A stretch of 64,000 nucleotides of DNA from an uncultured Anaerolineae bacterium (GCA_937927775.1 CALBEF010000030.1:32665-96664), one strand, 5' to 3'; numbered from the stretch's first letter, positions 1 through 8,917 are shown. The notes: a model not told the origin generated them from the sequence alone. Program-made: numbers and translations.

Positions 1-3000
1 CAGAATCTCGCCGTGCGCGCCGGGACCCATCAGATAGACGGCCGGATACTTCATGGTCAGTTTGGAGTTGTGGACGATGAAGCCCTGCGAGACAAAGTTG
101 CCTGTGTCCTCCACTTCGATGTCCCAGGTTGGAACCGCTTCTGCCGACGGCTCGGAAACCGTCACGTCAACGATCTCCACGCTTTCGGGCAGTTCGATCT
201 GCGAGCGGCCAACGGTTCGATGGTGGCGCAGTTTAGGCGGCGCGAGCTTGCGCGCTTCCTCGCCCAGGCGCGAGCTGACGCGCGCCACCAGACGTTCGTC
301 GAGCGGGAAGCTCAGGCGATATGCGCCATGCGCTGTGCACTCGATACCCTGAATCGTCACTGTGCGCGGCTGGTCGAACTCGGTATGCAATCGTGACGTG
401 ATGCCCAGCGTCACCAGCAGCGAGGCCACATCCTCGAGCAGCGCGCGGTTGACCGACTTCAGCACGAAGCGCCGGTCGGCCAGCATATAGCCGTCCGCGT
501 CCAGATAGCCGGCGATGAAAGACAGGCGCTGCGACTCGGGCAGCGACCACACCCACGCCGGCACGCGCTTCTCGGCAGCGCCGCCGGTGAACCCGTTCAG
601 CGTAAACAACTCCGCTAGTTCCTTGCTGCTCCAGGCCAGATGATTGCCGTCGGCGCGCTCGGTGGGTTTTGCGTCAATCAGCGCCGTCATCGCGCCCATC
701 AGCCGGTCGCGCGCGCGGTCCGCCGGCGGCGTGGAGAAGCCGACTTTGGCCCAGCGCACAACGCCGTCTGTCTTGCCGGGTTGTGCGTCAATGTTGCCGT
801 CGCCAACCCAGTATCCAAACAGCCACATGATGTCGTCTGTCGTTTCCGCGACCTCGCCCAGCCGCGAGTCGCGCGCGCGCATCATGCTCAGTTCGGGTGC
901 GTACTGGTTGGATGAGTTGAACGCGGTGGTCAGTGCCGGCAATTGCAGCGCGCGCGGCGCGCCGTAATCCAGCGACACGCGCGGGATGATGGCCTGCTTC
1001 AGTTGATCCGCGCGCACATAGGCCAGGCGATAGCGGCCCAGTTTCTTTGGCGCGCTGGCATCGTACCCATAGGAGTAGAACGGGTGGTTGGCGGTGACGC
1101 GCAGTTTGCGCTCGCCCACCGACACGGTATGCACCGGCTGATAGCCCGAAAACCGCTTCGCAACCACGCGGCGGAAACACAGCTTGCCGGCGCGCTCATC
1201 ATAGGACAGCACCTTGTCGCCAACGTTCAGCGACTCGATTGTCCTCAGGCCATCCGGCGTGGTCACAGTCGAGCCTTCTGCCAGGCAGCCCAGATTGCCG
1301 TCCACCCATTCCATTGTCGCGCCTTCGTAGGCCACCGCGCGCTTGGTCACCAGGTTGTACACATTCGTTGACCAGTTCTGAATGGTGGTGTAGCGGCAGC
1401 GCCCGCCTTTCTTCACGATGATCTCGACCACCGCGCTGTGCAGCGAGTCGCTGGAATAGATCGGGGCCGTGCAATTGTGAGACACAACCCCCTCGCACAC
1501 ATAGGACTCGTCCTCTTCAACCGAGAAGTTGTAAACCGTCGTGTCCATCTCCTCGATCTCAATGGAGCGGATCGGGACGTACATGTACTGCCCGTCAATA
1601 TGGAATGGTGAGCCACTGAGCGCTCCATCAGGCGCGGCGCGGCCGACTATTTCGCCAAAGCGCGAATTCCACGGCGAAGAGATCACTACCGCGTATATGG
1701 GCTGACGCGGCGCAGCGCGCAATTGATAATTTACCGACGCCGGAATTTGCAAGCGCAACAGTGCGTCGCGGAACGCATACGCCAGTTCCGCCGAAATGGT
1801 GTTGAAGCGGAACATGTTCTTGTGGGGATCATAGCTTCCATCCCCGCGCCACATCCCGCGCACCCACTGAGTCAGTTGCGCGGTCGGCGCGGTTCGCACG
1901 AACTCTGGCACTCGCTTGTCATAGACGGTTGCCCCGAATTCGCGGGCAAATGTTCGCGCCATCTCAGTCGAACAGACAACCAGTGTCTGGCCGTTCTGCC
2001 GAGGCTTGTTCTCTATGGGTGTCTTGCCAAAATACTGCTGTATCAGGTTGCGTGTGTCATCCAGGTATTCTCTCTCTGCCACATTGAACGAGAATGACAA
2101 GTAATGCTCCTGATCCACGTGTCCCTCGGCATGGAAATAGCCAAGCAGGCGGAAGAAGTCTGGCTCCAGGGGCAGGGAAACATCGCGCTGGGCTGGCGCG
2201 TGACGCCCGCGCCCAACCGGCACAGTCAGAGTGCGCTGCGCAAGGGTCGGCGCATCCTCAGTCTGCGGCACAGGGATGGCCAGATAATCGCCCGGCTTCA
2301 CTTCTGAAGCCGTTAGCCACTCGGATTTGAATGAGGCATTGCGAGAGTGCGCCCGCTCGCGGCGCACCACAAGCAGCGGGTGTTCTTCCGTGACCCGCAG
2401 GGTTTGTCGGCTGTCTCCGAAGTAGCGGATGTTGTAAATCGTGCCGCGATAAGGGCGTTTCATGGTGTGATAGACCCTGCGATAGCGCCCTTTGTGGGTC
2501 AGCACTTCGTCGCCAACTTGTATCTGCTCGATCGGTTTTTCGCCATGTCGGGTGCGCACTCGCGCGCCGGCGAGGAAGCACCCCTCAACATAGTGCACAT
2601 ACGCGCCCTCATCGACGATGATGAGCGTGCGCTCGAACTGCCCCACGTTCTTCGCGTTGATGCGGAAGTAGGCTTGCAGCGGCAGGTCGATCTTCACCCC
2701 CGGCGGCACATAGATGAACGAGCCGCCCGACCACACCGCGCTGTTCAACGCGGCAAACTTGTTGTCGGTGTAGGGAATCACCGTGCCGAAGTGCTCGCGG
2801 AACAATTCCGGGTGCTCGCGCAGGCCGGAGTCGGTATCCAGGAAGATCACGCCCTTCTCGGCCAGGTCTTTGGCCAGGTTGTGATAGATCACTTCCGACT
2901 CGTACTGCGCACCAACGCCGGCCAGATACTTCTTCTCGGCTTCCGGGATGCCCAGTCGGTCATACGTGTTCCTGATCTCCGCCGGCAATTCATCCCACGA

Positions 3001-3288
3001 TTCGGCCTGCTCATCAGTCGGTTTGATGTAGTAGAAGATGTTGTCGAACTGAATGTCTTTCAGCGCCGGCCCGCCCCAGTTTGGCATCGGCTTCGACTCA
3101 AATGACTCGAGCGACTTGAGCCGGAACTCCGTCATCCATTGCGGCTCCTGCTTCATCCAGGAGATCTCCTTGACGATCTCGGCATCCAGGCCCCGGCGGC
3201 TCTTGAAGGTGTAATTTTCAGCCTCGTGAAAGCCGTACTTCTCCGCATAGCTCTCATTGACATCGACTTGCGTTTTGGTTTCAGCCAT
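1..3288 (-). CDS. sufB: Fe-S cluster assembly protein SufB, interrupted by two inteins (3' end beyond window)
   Basis: SufB is the scaffold subunit of the SUF iron-sulfur assembly complex SufBCD. The reading frame is open from the ATG at 3286-3288 to base 1. A Shine-Dalgarno-like AAGGATAAG lies just upstream. The SufB portions are 2581-3288 (236 aa, ending YVHYVEG), 1288-1473 (62 aa, CTAPIYSSDSLHSAVVEI through WVDGNLG) and 1-66 (22 aa, SKLTMKYPAVYLMGPGAHGE). Joined, they read as an uninterrupted SufB. Two inteins separate them. sufC lies 74 bases upstream on the same strand, so this is a sufC-sufB order, with sufD probably past the left edge. The host-protein call is very secure; only the C-terminus is unseen. 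Confidence 0.96.
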   Translation of the reverse strand, partial: MAETKTQVDVNESYAEKYGFHEAENYTFKSRRGLDAEIVKEISWMKQEPQWMTEFRLKSLESFESKPMPNWGGPALKDIQFDNIFYYIKPTDEQAESWDELPAEIRNTYDRLGIPEAEKKYLAGVGAQYESEVIYHNLAKDLAEKGVIFLDTDSGLREHPELFREHFGTVIPYTDNKFAALNSAVWSGGSFIYVPPGVKIDLPLQAYFRINAKNVGQFERTLIIVDEGAYVHYVEGCFLAGARVRTRHGEKPIEQIQVGDEVLTHKGRYRRVYHTMKRPYRGTIYNIRYFGDSRQTLRVTEEHPLLVVRRERAHSRNASFKSEWLTASEVKPGDYLAIPVPQTEDAPTLAQRTLTVPVGRGRHAPAQRDVSLPLEPDFFRLLGYFHAEGHVDQEHYLSFSFNVAEREYLDDTRNLIQQYFGKTPIENKPRQNGQTLVVCSTEMARTFAREFGATVYDKRVPEFVRTAPTAQLTQWVRGMWRGDGSYDPHKNMFRFNTISAELAYAFRDALLRLQIPASVNYQLRAAPRQPIYAVVISSPWNSRFGEIVGRAAPDGALSGSPFHIDGQYMYVPIRSIEIEEMDTTVYNFSVEEDESYVCEGVVSHNCTAPIYSSDSLHSAVVEIIVKKGGRCRYTTIQNWSTNVYNLVTKRAVAYEGATMEWVDGNLGCLAEGSTVTTPDGLRTIESLNVGDKVLSYDERAGKLCFRRVVAKRFSGYQPVHTVSVGERKLRVTANHPFYSYGYDASAPKKLGRYRLAYVRADQLKQAIIPRVSLDYGAPRALQLPALTTAFNSSNQYAPELSMMRARDSRLGEVAETTDDIMWLFGYWVGDGNIDAQPGKTDGVVRWAKVGFSTPPADRARDRLMGAMTALIDAKPTERADGNHLAWSSKELAELFTLNGFTGGAAEKRVPAWVWSLPESQRLSFIAGYLDADGYMLADRRFVLKSVNRALLEDVASLLVTLGITSRLHTEFDQPRTVTIQGIECTAHGAYRLSFPLDERLVARVSSRLGEEARKLAPPKLRHHRTVGRSQIELPESVEIVDVTVSEPSAEAVPTWDIEVEDTGNFVSQGFIVHNSKLTMKYPAVYLMGPGAHGEIL
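67..1287 (-). mobile_element. Intein 2 in SufB (407 aa, LAGLIDADG-type)
   Basis: The intein begins with Cys (codon 1285-1287, CLAEGSTVTTPDG) after SufB WVDGNLG. It ends GFIVHN at 67-69, followed by Ser+1 of SKLTMKYP. Block B is TANH (LRVTANHPFYSY). Two well-preserved DOD motifs are seen: LFGYWVGDGNID near residue 155 and FIAGYLDADGYM near residue 257. These suggest a homing endonuclease that may still be active. Its Ser+1 junction differs from the Cys+1 junction of intein 1 and the two proteins differ throughout, so they look like independent acquisitions rather than a local duplication. Confidence 0.95.
1474..2580 (-). mobile_element. Intein 1 in SufB (369 aa, LAGLIDADG-type)
   Basis: The intein starts with Cys (codon 2578-2580, CFLAGARV) directly after SufB YVEG. 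It ends VVSHN, followed by Cys+1 of CTAPIYSS, which is the canonical His-Asn/Cys splice junction. Block B is TEEH (LRVTEEHPLL). Two DOD endonuclease motifs are visible: LLGYFHAEGHV near intein residue 145 and VRGMWRGDGSY near residue 240. The frame is open throughout. The second DOD motif keeps its acidic residue but the first has E where D is usual, so endonuclease activity is uncertain. All splicing residues are present, so protein splicing is expected. Removing the segment restores EG-CTAP, the normal SufB sequence. Confidence 0.95.
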
Positions 3289-3362
3289 CTCACTTATCCT
3301 TGTGAATCAGGTTGGTCAGGTTAACCTTACGAATCTTCCCAACCTTACGAACTTTCCGAACC

Positions 3363-4175
3363 TTAAAAACTTGCCTGCTCCGGCTCGCGCAGCCAGTCGT
3401 AGCCCTTCTCTTCAAGGTGCAGCGCCAGATCCGGCCCGCCCTCTTCCACGATGCGCCCGTCGATCAGCACATGCACGAACTGCGGCTTGATGTAGTTCAA
3501 CAGGCGCTGATAGTGTGTGATGACCAGCACGCTCATCTGCGGGTCTTTGTCGTGCAGCGTGTTGACGCCTTCGCTGACGATGCGCAGCGCGTCGATGTCC
3601 AGGCCGGAGTCGGTTTCGTCCAGCACGGCGATCTTCGGCTTGAGCATCGCCATCTGCAAAACCTCGGCGCGCTTCTTTTCGCCGCCGCTGAACCCTTCGT
3701 TCAGATAGCGGCCGGCGAAAGACTCATCGACCTTCAGAACGCGCATGGCTTCGCGCAGTTGTTTGCGAAACTCCGGGATCGGCATGCCTTTCACGTCAGA
3801 GGGCAGCACGCCGCCGTTGCGCGCCGCCGCTTCGGCTTTGATGCGCGCGTTCAACGCTGTGCGCAGGAAGTTGGCCACAGTCACACCCGGGATGGCGACC
3901 GGGTACTGGAAGGCCAGGAACAGGCCGGCCCGGCTGCGCTCGTCCGCCTCCATCTCCAGCACATTCTGACCGTTGAAGACCACTTCGCCTTCAGTTACCT
4001 CGTAAGCCGGATGTCCCATGAGCGTGTAGGCGAGCGTGCTCTTGCCCGAGCCATTTGGCCCCATGATGGCGTGAATCTCGCCCTGATTCATGCTCAGGTT
4101 CAAGCCTTTCAGGATGGGCTTGCCCTCGATGCTGACGTGCAGATTGCGTATTTCAAACCACTTTGCTGTGTCCAC
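3363..4175 (-). CDS. sufC: Fe-S cluster assembly ATPase SufC
   Basis: SufC is the ABC-type ATPase that drives SufB-SufD scaffold assembly in the cytoplasm. The protein has Walker [10 protein letters not shown], a Q-loop in [10 protein letters not shown], the ABC signature [12 protein letters not shown], Walker [13 protein letters not shown] and the switch His in VLVITHYQ. All are typical of SufC. I chose the GTG at 4173-4175 ([12 protein letters not shown]) because GAGAGGAA sits five bases before it. An upstream in-frame ATG at 4251 would add a 26-residue non-homologous tail and overlap the promoter. The length from GTG, 270 aa, fits the family. sufB follows 74 bases downstream. Confidence 0.95.
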   Translation of the reverse strand: MDTAKWFEIRNLHVSIEGKPILKGLNLSMNQGEIHAIMGPNGSGKSTLAYTLMGHPAYEVTEGEVVFNGQNVLEMEADERSRAGLFLAFQYPVAIPGVTVANFLRTALNARIKAEAAARNGGVLPSDVKGMPIPEFRKQLREAMRVLKVDESFAGRYLNEGFSGGEKKRAEVLQMAMLKPKIAVLDETDSGLDIDALRIVSEGVNTLHDKDPQMSVLVITHYQRLLNYIKPQFVHVLIDGRIVEEGGPDLALHLEEKGYDWLREPEQASF

Positions 4176-4237
4176 GTGTATTCCTCTCGATTGCCGGCCT
4201 GGGCTGCGCCGGAAGATTCTGTACTCTCTGATCCGGC

Positions 4238-4266
4238 AGTATAGCCGCGTCACCCGGTGCTGTCAA
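4238..4266 (-). promoter_or_regulatory. Sigma-70-type promoter of sufC-sufB
   Basis: On the minus strand, TTGACA (4261-4266) and TATACT (4238-4243) are separated by exactly 17 bases. They lie about 63 bases upstream of the sufC GTG start. This is the best consensus promoter in the left part of the window. No repressor site was identified, although an AT-rich stretch surrounds the -35 box. Confidence 0.75.
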
Positions 4267-4401
4267 TATTTATCATGGTGATCTGTTTTATTATTCTGCC
4301 TCAGATGGCTGAGCGCAGGATGAGAAAACGGGGCAAGCGCAGATTTGCGCGTCGAGCGCAGGGGAGACGGTCAATGTGCGCCGGCAGGGGAGGGCCGTCA
4401 A

Positions 4402-4697
4402 TCAGCCGGCGATGTCTTCAAGAAAACGGCGCGCGCCATCGAGCAGAACGTCTTCGCTCTCCGGCGCAAACGGCGCGGGGTGGTTGCACCATACGTTGCC
4501 CAGCTCGACCTCGCAGCCGCCTTCCAGGATTTGCCGGCGCGTGGACAGACAGGCTGCCACGTCGTTGGTGTACCCCACCGGCACAACGACCTGGCCGGCC
4601 AACAGGCGCTTGAGCTGCAACCCGTATTCCACGCTGACCTCTGCGCCGATTCCAGGCAGCGTGAGCGTGTCGGCCAGTCGCCAGGCGGTTCGTCATC
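4402..4697 (-). pseudogene. 3' remnant of a neutral ceramidase-like gene
   Basis: The frame reads TAWRLADTLTLPGIGAEVSV, then EYGLQLKRLLAG, VVPVGYTNDVAACLSTRRQI, LEGGCEVE and PAPFAPESEDVLLDGARRFL before a stop at 4402-4404. The YTND...TRR...EGG...E pattern resembles the C-terminal part of neutral/alkaline ceramidase-like proteins. Those proteins are several hundred residues long and only about 100 remain here. Immediately upstream the frame is closed by TGA, and the sequence becomes that of the divergent GntR gene. No start codon with a ribosome site is present. A 5' truncation is what the sequence shows; the family name is inference. Confidence 0.55.
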
Positions 4698-5432
4698 GAT
4701 CCGCACAGCGCCGCGCCGCTGTAAAGCCTGATTGCCCAGAACATCCGCGATCTGATCGTCCAGCAGAAGCTGAAGCCGGATGAAGCGTTGCCTTCCGAAT
4801 GGGAACTGAGCGCGTACTACGGAGCCAGCCGGCTGACCGTGCGGCGCGCGCTGGACAGCTTGAGCCGCGAGGGCTGGGTGCGGCGACGGCACGGTGTCGG
4901 CACATTTGTCGCCAATCCCAGAACAACTCAGATTGCGCCCGGCAAACTCAGCTTTACCCGCCAGATGCTGGCCATCGGCCGCTCGCCCGCCAGCCAGACA
5001 GTCAACGTTGAAGTCATCCCCGCCGCGCCCGATGTCGCTGCCCGGCTCAAGATCAAGCCGGAGACACCGGTAGTCTCGATCACGCGCCTGCGTCTGGCCG
5101 ATGGCGATCCGATCATGCTGGAAACCGCGATGCTGCCGGCGGAACGTTTTCCCAGCCTCGAGAACATGGACAACTGGACGCGCGGCTCGCTCTACGAAAC
5201 GCTGGAAACGCGCTACAGCACCAAAGTGACCCTGATGGATCAAACCCTTGAACCAATCCTGCTGGATGAGAAAGACGCCCTGTTGTTGCGCGCCCGTCCA
5301 AACAGCCCGGCCATTTACAGCGAGGTCGTGTCTTACGCCGAGGATGGTTCGCCCATCGAGTATTCGTGGTCTGTCACACCGGGTGAGCGCTCACGGTTTT
5401 TCTTCAGCTTCCAGCGATCCGAGCAGGTGTAA
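4692..5432 (+). pseudogene. GntR/UTRA-family transcriptional regulator, 5' end degraded
   Basis: The bulk is a GntR regulator. It has a winged-helix segment (LPSEWELSAYYGASRLTVRR, then ALDSLSREGWVRRRHGVGTF) and a UTRA ligand domain ending VTPGERSRFFFSFQ. Upstream of the HTH, the frame reads VIDPHSAAPL, a stop (TAA at 4722-4724), then SLIAQNIRDLIVQQKLKP. This matches the usual PLYxxIAxxIRxxI start of the GntR fold with the Tyr codon turned into a stop. No ATG or GTG start with a ribosome site lies upstream. The only downstream start, TTG at 4788, would delete the first helix. It is therefore probably non-functional, but translation from a weak start cannot be excluded. Confidence 0.6.
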
Positions 5433-5480
5433 TCCACTGTGACCCTCCCCAGGCGCCAAACCTGCGCGGGCAGCGCCTGC

Positions 5481-6533
5481 TCAGCGTGAACCCTCGCGCA
5501 GGGTGTCGATTGACTCATCCGATCCGGCGCTGCGTTGCCGCCCCGACAACAACGCCAGTGTGATAATGACGCCGGCCATCACGACGCCCAGCGTCACCAG
5601 TTTGAGCAGCGGCGGCTGCGCAACGAGTGCCACCACTCCGAAGGCCAGGCAAACCGTCGCATACAACGCCACAATCCGGCGCGCGCTCCACCCGGCATCG
5701 GCCAGCCGGAAATGCAAATGCCCCCGATCCCCCTGAAAAGGGCTTTTGCCGCGCCGGGCGCGATCGATGACCTGCCAAACCACGTCGGCGATGGGCAGGC
5801 CCATCACCAGCAACAACAGCGCCACCTTTGCGCCGGCGATGATCCCCAGGCACGCCAGCGTGAAGCCCAGGTACTGCGCCCCGCTGCCCAGGAAGATGCG
5901 CGCCGGCTGAACGTTGAACACCAGAAATCCCAGCAGCGCGCCGGCCAGCGCAATCGGCAACAATGCCACGCTGTATTGCCCTTCGCGCAGCATGTGAATG
6001 GCGGTCACGCTGGCTGCAATCAGCGACACCGTAGCCGCCAGTCCATCCACGCCATCCAGGAAGTTCACCGTGTTCATCATGCCCACGAACCAGAAGGCGC
6101 TTATGGCGATCACCTGCCAGCCGGGCAACACCTGCTCCTGCCCGATGAACGGATTGTGAAAACGCTCGATGAAGATGAGATGCGCGATCGCGATCGCCGC
6201 GCCAAGCCCCTGGGCGATGAACTGCGGCCCGGCGCGCAGCTCGAACCGGTCGTCGAGCAGGCCGGCCACAAAGATCACTGCGCTGCCCAACAGCAGGCCG
6301 GCCAGCCGCGCGCCTTCCTGCGGATCGAGTGTGGGCACGCCGAATGTCTGGCTGAGCAGCGCAGCGCCGATGAATGCGCCGAACAACGGCACGGCCCCCA
6401 GCCGCGACGTGACCCGGCGATGTTTGCGCCGGCCGCCCGGCCTGTCAGCGATGCCGAGCTTCAGGCCGAGTTGGATCGCCGCCGGCGTCAGCGCAAGCGC
6501 CAGCGCAAGCGCGATGGCAAAGGTTGCGGCCAT
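5481..6533 (-). CDS. Undecaprenyl-phosphate GlcNAc-1-phosphate transferase (MraY/WecA family)
   Basis: This is an integral membrane glycosyl-1-phosphate transferase that loads a sugar phosphate onto undecaprenyl phosphate for cell-surface polymers. About ten hydrophobic segments are visible. Family motifs include DRPGGRRKH, the first Asp-rich motif AGLLDDRFEL, the catalytic motif NTVNFLDGVDGLA and the C-terminal histidine motif GDRGHLHFRLAD; the last favours the WecA/TagO branch over MraY. I chose the ATG at 6531-6533 (MAATFAIAL), giving 350 aa. A longer frame to 6623 adds an implausible hydrophilic tail that overlaps the promoter of the divergent gene. The specific donor sugar is not determined. 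Confidence 0.88.
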   Translation of the reverse strand: MAATFAIALALALALTPAAIQLGLKLGIADRPGGRRKHRRVTSRLGAVPLFGAFIGAALLSQTFGVPTLDPQEGARLAGLLLGSAVIFVAGLLDDRFELRAGPQFIAQGLGAAIAIAHLIFIERFHNPFIGQEQVLPGWQVIAISAFWFVGMMNTVNFLDGVDGLAATVSLIAASVTAIHMLREGQYSVALLPIALAGALLGFLVFNVQPARIFLGSGAQYLGFTLACLGIIAGAKVALLLLVMGLPIADVVWQVIDRARRGKSPFQGDRGHLHFRLADAGWSARRIVALYATVCLAFGVVALVAQPPLLKLVTLGVVMAGVIITLALLSGRQRSAGSDESIDTLREGSR

Positions 6534-6574
6534 GGCTGGAACGGGCACACCGCGATTGTAACCGCCGGCACGGA

Positions 6575-6580
6575 TATAAT
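6575..6580 (+). promoter_or_regulatory. TATAAT -10 element for a leaderless DUF2085 transcript
   Basis: A perfect TATAAT ends six bases before the GTG at 6587. Transcription from it would start at or next to the start codon. No convincing -35 hexamer or Shine-Dalgarno site is present. Confidence 0.55.
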
Positions 6581-6586
6581 CGCCGC

Positions 6587-7297
6587 GTGCAGCGTGAACC
6601 CTCTGGCGAGTCGCGGCGCCCATCGCGTTTCGTTTCCGCCCTCAACCAGTTTGGCGACGCGTTTCGCCGGCACTGGCTGGCGATGATCGTCGGCATGTTG
6701 CTGGTGTATGTCGGCCTGCCGTTTCTCGCGCCGGTGTTGAAGAAGGCCGGCGCCGACGGCCTGGCGCAGGCCATCTATCAGCCCTATAAGTTCGTCTGTC
6801 ACACCTACGCTTTTCGTTCGTTTTTCCTGTTCGGCGAGCAGGTAGTCTATGCGCGCGGCGAGGGCGAAGGCGAGTTCGAGCGCGCCACCGGCATCAACCC
6901 CATGACGCCGGCCGGCCTGTTCCAGGCGCGCGACTTTCAGGGCAATGAGCGCGTCGGCTACAAGGTGGCCCTGTGCCAGCGCGACATTGCCATCTACCTG
7001 AGCATTGCCGTCAACGGCATGATCTTTGCCGTTGTGCGACGCCGCGCCAGCCGGCCTATCCCCTGGCTCCTGTTCGTGCTGATCGGTGTGCTTCCGATTG
7101 GGCTGGATGGTTTCTCGCAGTTGCTCAGCCAGCCGCCGCTGGCGATTCTGCCGTTCCGCGAAAGCACCTGGCATCTGCGCGTGCTCACCGGCGCCCTGTT
7201 CGGCGTCGGTGTGGCCTGGCTGGCCTTCCCGTTGATCGAAGCCAGTTTCGCCACCGAACCGCGCGTTCTTGATCCCCTCCCAAAACCCAATCCGTAG
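6587..7297 (+). CDS. DUF2085 membrane protein
   Basis: This 236-residue membrane protein has about five hydrophobic segments (WLAMIVGMLLVYVGLPFLAP, IAIYLSIAVNGMIF, WLLFVLIGVLPIGLDGFSQL and others). It carries the DUF2085 hallmarks: a CHTYAFRSFFLFGEQ cysteine/histidine segment, a C-Q-R-D-IAIY motif and the GLDGFSQ turn. The biochemical role of the family is unknown. The GTG at 6587 was chosen because a TATAAT lies six bases upstream; the frame extends further 5' only into promoter DNA of the divergent transferase. The stop lies 40 bases before the start of the redoxin gene, so co-transcription is likely. Confidence 0.75.
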   Translation: MQREPSGESRRPSRFVSALNQFGDAFRRHWLAMIVGMLLVYVGLPFLAPVLKKAGADGLAQAIYQPYKFVCHTYAFRSFFLFGEQVVYARGEGEGEFERATGINPMTPAGLFQARDFQGNERVGYKVALCQRDIAIYLSIAVNGMIFAVVRRRASRPIPWLLFVLIGVLPIGLDGFSQLLSQPPLAILPFRESTWHLRVLTGALFGVGVAWLAFPLIEASFATEPRVLDPLPKPNP

Positions 7298-7304
7298 GAC
7301 GCTC

Positions 7305-7337
7305 CAACCAATACGCAATACGCAATACGCAACACGC
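7305..7337. repeat. ACGCAAT heptamer array before the redoxin gene
   Basis: Four ACGCAA(T/C) heptamer units run directly into the ATG at 7338, replacing any ribosome-binding site. Related arrays occur at 31248, 42990, 55355 and 61703. Confidence 0.8.
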
Positions 7338-7922
7338 ATGACTACCCCGCCCCCCCAACCCAGACGCCGCCCGGCATGGCCGATCCTGATTCTGGCCGGC
7401 ATCGCTGCGCTGTTCGGCTTTGGCGCCGGCCTGTTGATCGCCACCAGCGCCGGGCAGCCGGCCGCCCCCATCAGCTTGCCGGCTGCGCCCGTCATGCAGT
7501 TTCTGCGCGAAAACGAGCCTGCGCCGGACTTCGCGCTGCAGACCTTCGACGGCCAGACGGTGCGGCTCAGCGACTTCAAGGGCCGGCCCGTGCTCATCAA
7601 CTTCTGGGCTTCGTGGTGCCCGCCCTGCAAAGAGGAAACGCCCGATCTCATCGCCGCCTACAACGAACTGAAAGAGGTCAATCCCGCCTTCATCGGCATC
7701 GGCACGCAGGATGACACCGGCAAGCTGAAGCAGTTTGCCGAGCAATACCAGGTTCCCTACCTGGTGGTGGAAGACCCGCTGGGCAAGGTGAGCAACCAGT
7801 ATCGCGTGCTGGGTCTGCCCACCACTTTTCTGATTGACAGAGATGGCATTCTGCGCAGGATTATCAACGGCGTTGTCACCCGCAACCAGATCATCACAGA
7901 CATGCGGGGCCTGGCGCAGTGA
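7338..7922 (+). CDS. Membrane-anchored thioredoxin-like protein (ResA/TlpA family)
   Basis: This extracytoplasmic thiol-disulfide oxidoreductase has an N-terminal anchor (residues about 14-36, AWPILILAGIAALFGFGAGL) followed by a redoxin domain. The domain contains APDFALQTFDG, the active site FWASWCPPCKEE (CPPC) and the cis-proline loop GLPTTFLIDRDG. Family members reduce apocytochrome c cysteines or other exported thiols. The ATG at 7338 is preferred over an upstream GTG/ATT frame because residues upstream come from the heptamer repeat. The protein is 194 aa. mtnP follows after 33 bases. Confidence 0.9.
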   Translation: MTTPPPQPRRRPAWPILILAGIAALFGFGAGLLIATSAGQPAAPISLPAAPVMQFLRENEPAPDFALQTFDGQTVRLSDFKGRPVLINFWASWCPPCKEETPDLIAAYNELKEVNPAFIGIGTQDDTGKLKQFAEQYQVPYLVVEDPLGKVSNQYRVLGLPTTFLIDRDGILRRIINGVVTRNQIITDMRGLAQ

Positions 7923-7955
7923 CAGCCGCCCCATGCAACACACGGAGGTAGCACC

Positions 7956-8825
7956 ATGAGCGAAACACCCATCGTCCTCGGCGTCATCGGCGGGAGCGGA
8001 CTCTACGCGATGCCCGGCCTGACCGACATTACCGAGCAGCGCATCCAGACGCCGTTTGGCGACCCCTCGGACGCCATTGTGATCGGTTCCCTGCGCGACA
8101 GGCGCGTCGCATTTCTGCCGCGCCATGGCCGGGGGCACCGTTTCAGCCCCAGCGAAGTGCCCTATCGCGCCAACATGTACGCCATGAAGGCCCTTGGCGT
8201 TAAGCACATCGTCAGTGTCAGCGCGTGCGGCAGTCTGCGCGAACACATCAAGCCGCGCGACGTGGTTGTGCCCGATCAACTGGTGGACTTCACACGCGGT
8301 AAACGCGCGCTGTCGTTTTTCGAGGCCGGCTGGGTGGCGCATGTCTCCATGGCCGACCCGTACTCAAAGTCGCTCAGCGCGGCGCTGGTGAAGGCCGTGC
8401 GCGACGCCGGCGGCGCAGCCCACGCCGGCGGCACATTTGTCACCATCGAAGGGCCGCGCTTCAGCACCAGAGCCGAGAGCGCCATGTTCCGCGCCTGGGG
8501 CTGCGACATCATCGGCATGACGGCTTCGCCCGAAGCGGCGCTGGCCCGCGAGGCGGAGATCGATCTGGCCGTCATGGCGCACGTCACCGATTACGACGTG
8601 TGGCATGAGTCGGAAGAGCCGGTCACTACCGAGATCGTCATCGAGCGGCTGAATGCCAACCTGGCGCTGGCGCAACAGGCCATTGCCAATGTCGTTGCTG
8701 TTGTTGAATCGCTGCCCCACGAGACCGAGGGGTGCATGCGCTATGCGACCATCAGCGCCGCCGAGCGTATTCCACAATCGGCCCGTGAGCGGCTATCATT
8801 GCTGATGGGTAAATACCTGCTCTGA
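7956..8825 (+). CDS. mtnP: S-methyl-5'-thioadenosine phosphorylase
   Basis: MtnP cleaves 5'-methylthioadenosine with phosphate to adenine and methylthioribose-1-phosphate, in methionine/purine salvage. Hallmarks are the N-terminal phosphate site GVIGGSGLY, FLPRHGRGHRFSPSEVPYRA, the TIEGPRFSTRAES segment and the base-binding GMTASPEAALAREAEI followed by VTDYDVWHE. The length of 289 aa is normal. ACGGAGGT lies seven bases before the ATG, a strong Shine-Dalgarno. A second gene on the same substrate class, the MtaD-type deaminase fusion, lies at 20.7-22.7 kb. Confidence 0.95.
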   Translation: MSETPIVLGVIGGSGLYAMPGLTDITEQRIQTPFGDPSDAIVIGSLRDRRVAFLPRHGRGHRFSPSEVPYRANMYAMKALGVKHIVSVSACGSLREHIKPRDVVVPDQLVDFTRGKRALSFFEAGWVAHVSMADPYSKSLSAALVKAVRDAGGAAHAGGTFVTIEGPRFSTRAESAMFRAWGCDIIGMTASPEAALAREAEIDLAVMAHVTDYDVWHESEEPVTTEIVIERLNANLALAQQAIANVVAVVESLPHETEGCMRYATISAAERIPQSARERLSLLMGKYLL

Positions 8826-8858
8826 TAGTTCGTCAAGGGATTTGATAAGTTGAGCGAG

Positions 8859-8917
8859 GATGTCTCCGCCCGCGCGGGGATGATGGAGAAAACGTCGTTC
8901 CCGCGCAAGCGGGAGTC
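8859..8917. repeat. REP-like GC palindromes
   Basis: Two short inverted repeats (CCCGCGCGGG and CCCGC-GCAA-GCGGG) sit in the 200-base gap after mtnP. They resemble extragenic palindromes. No T-run follows, so a terminator role is unproven. Confidence 0.45.
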
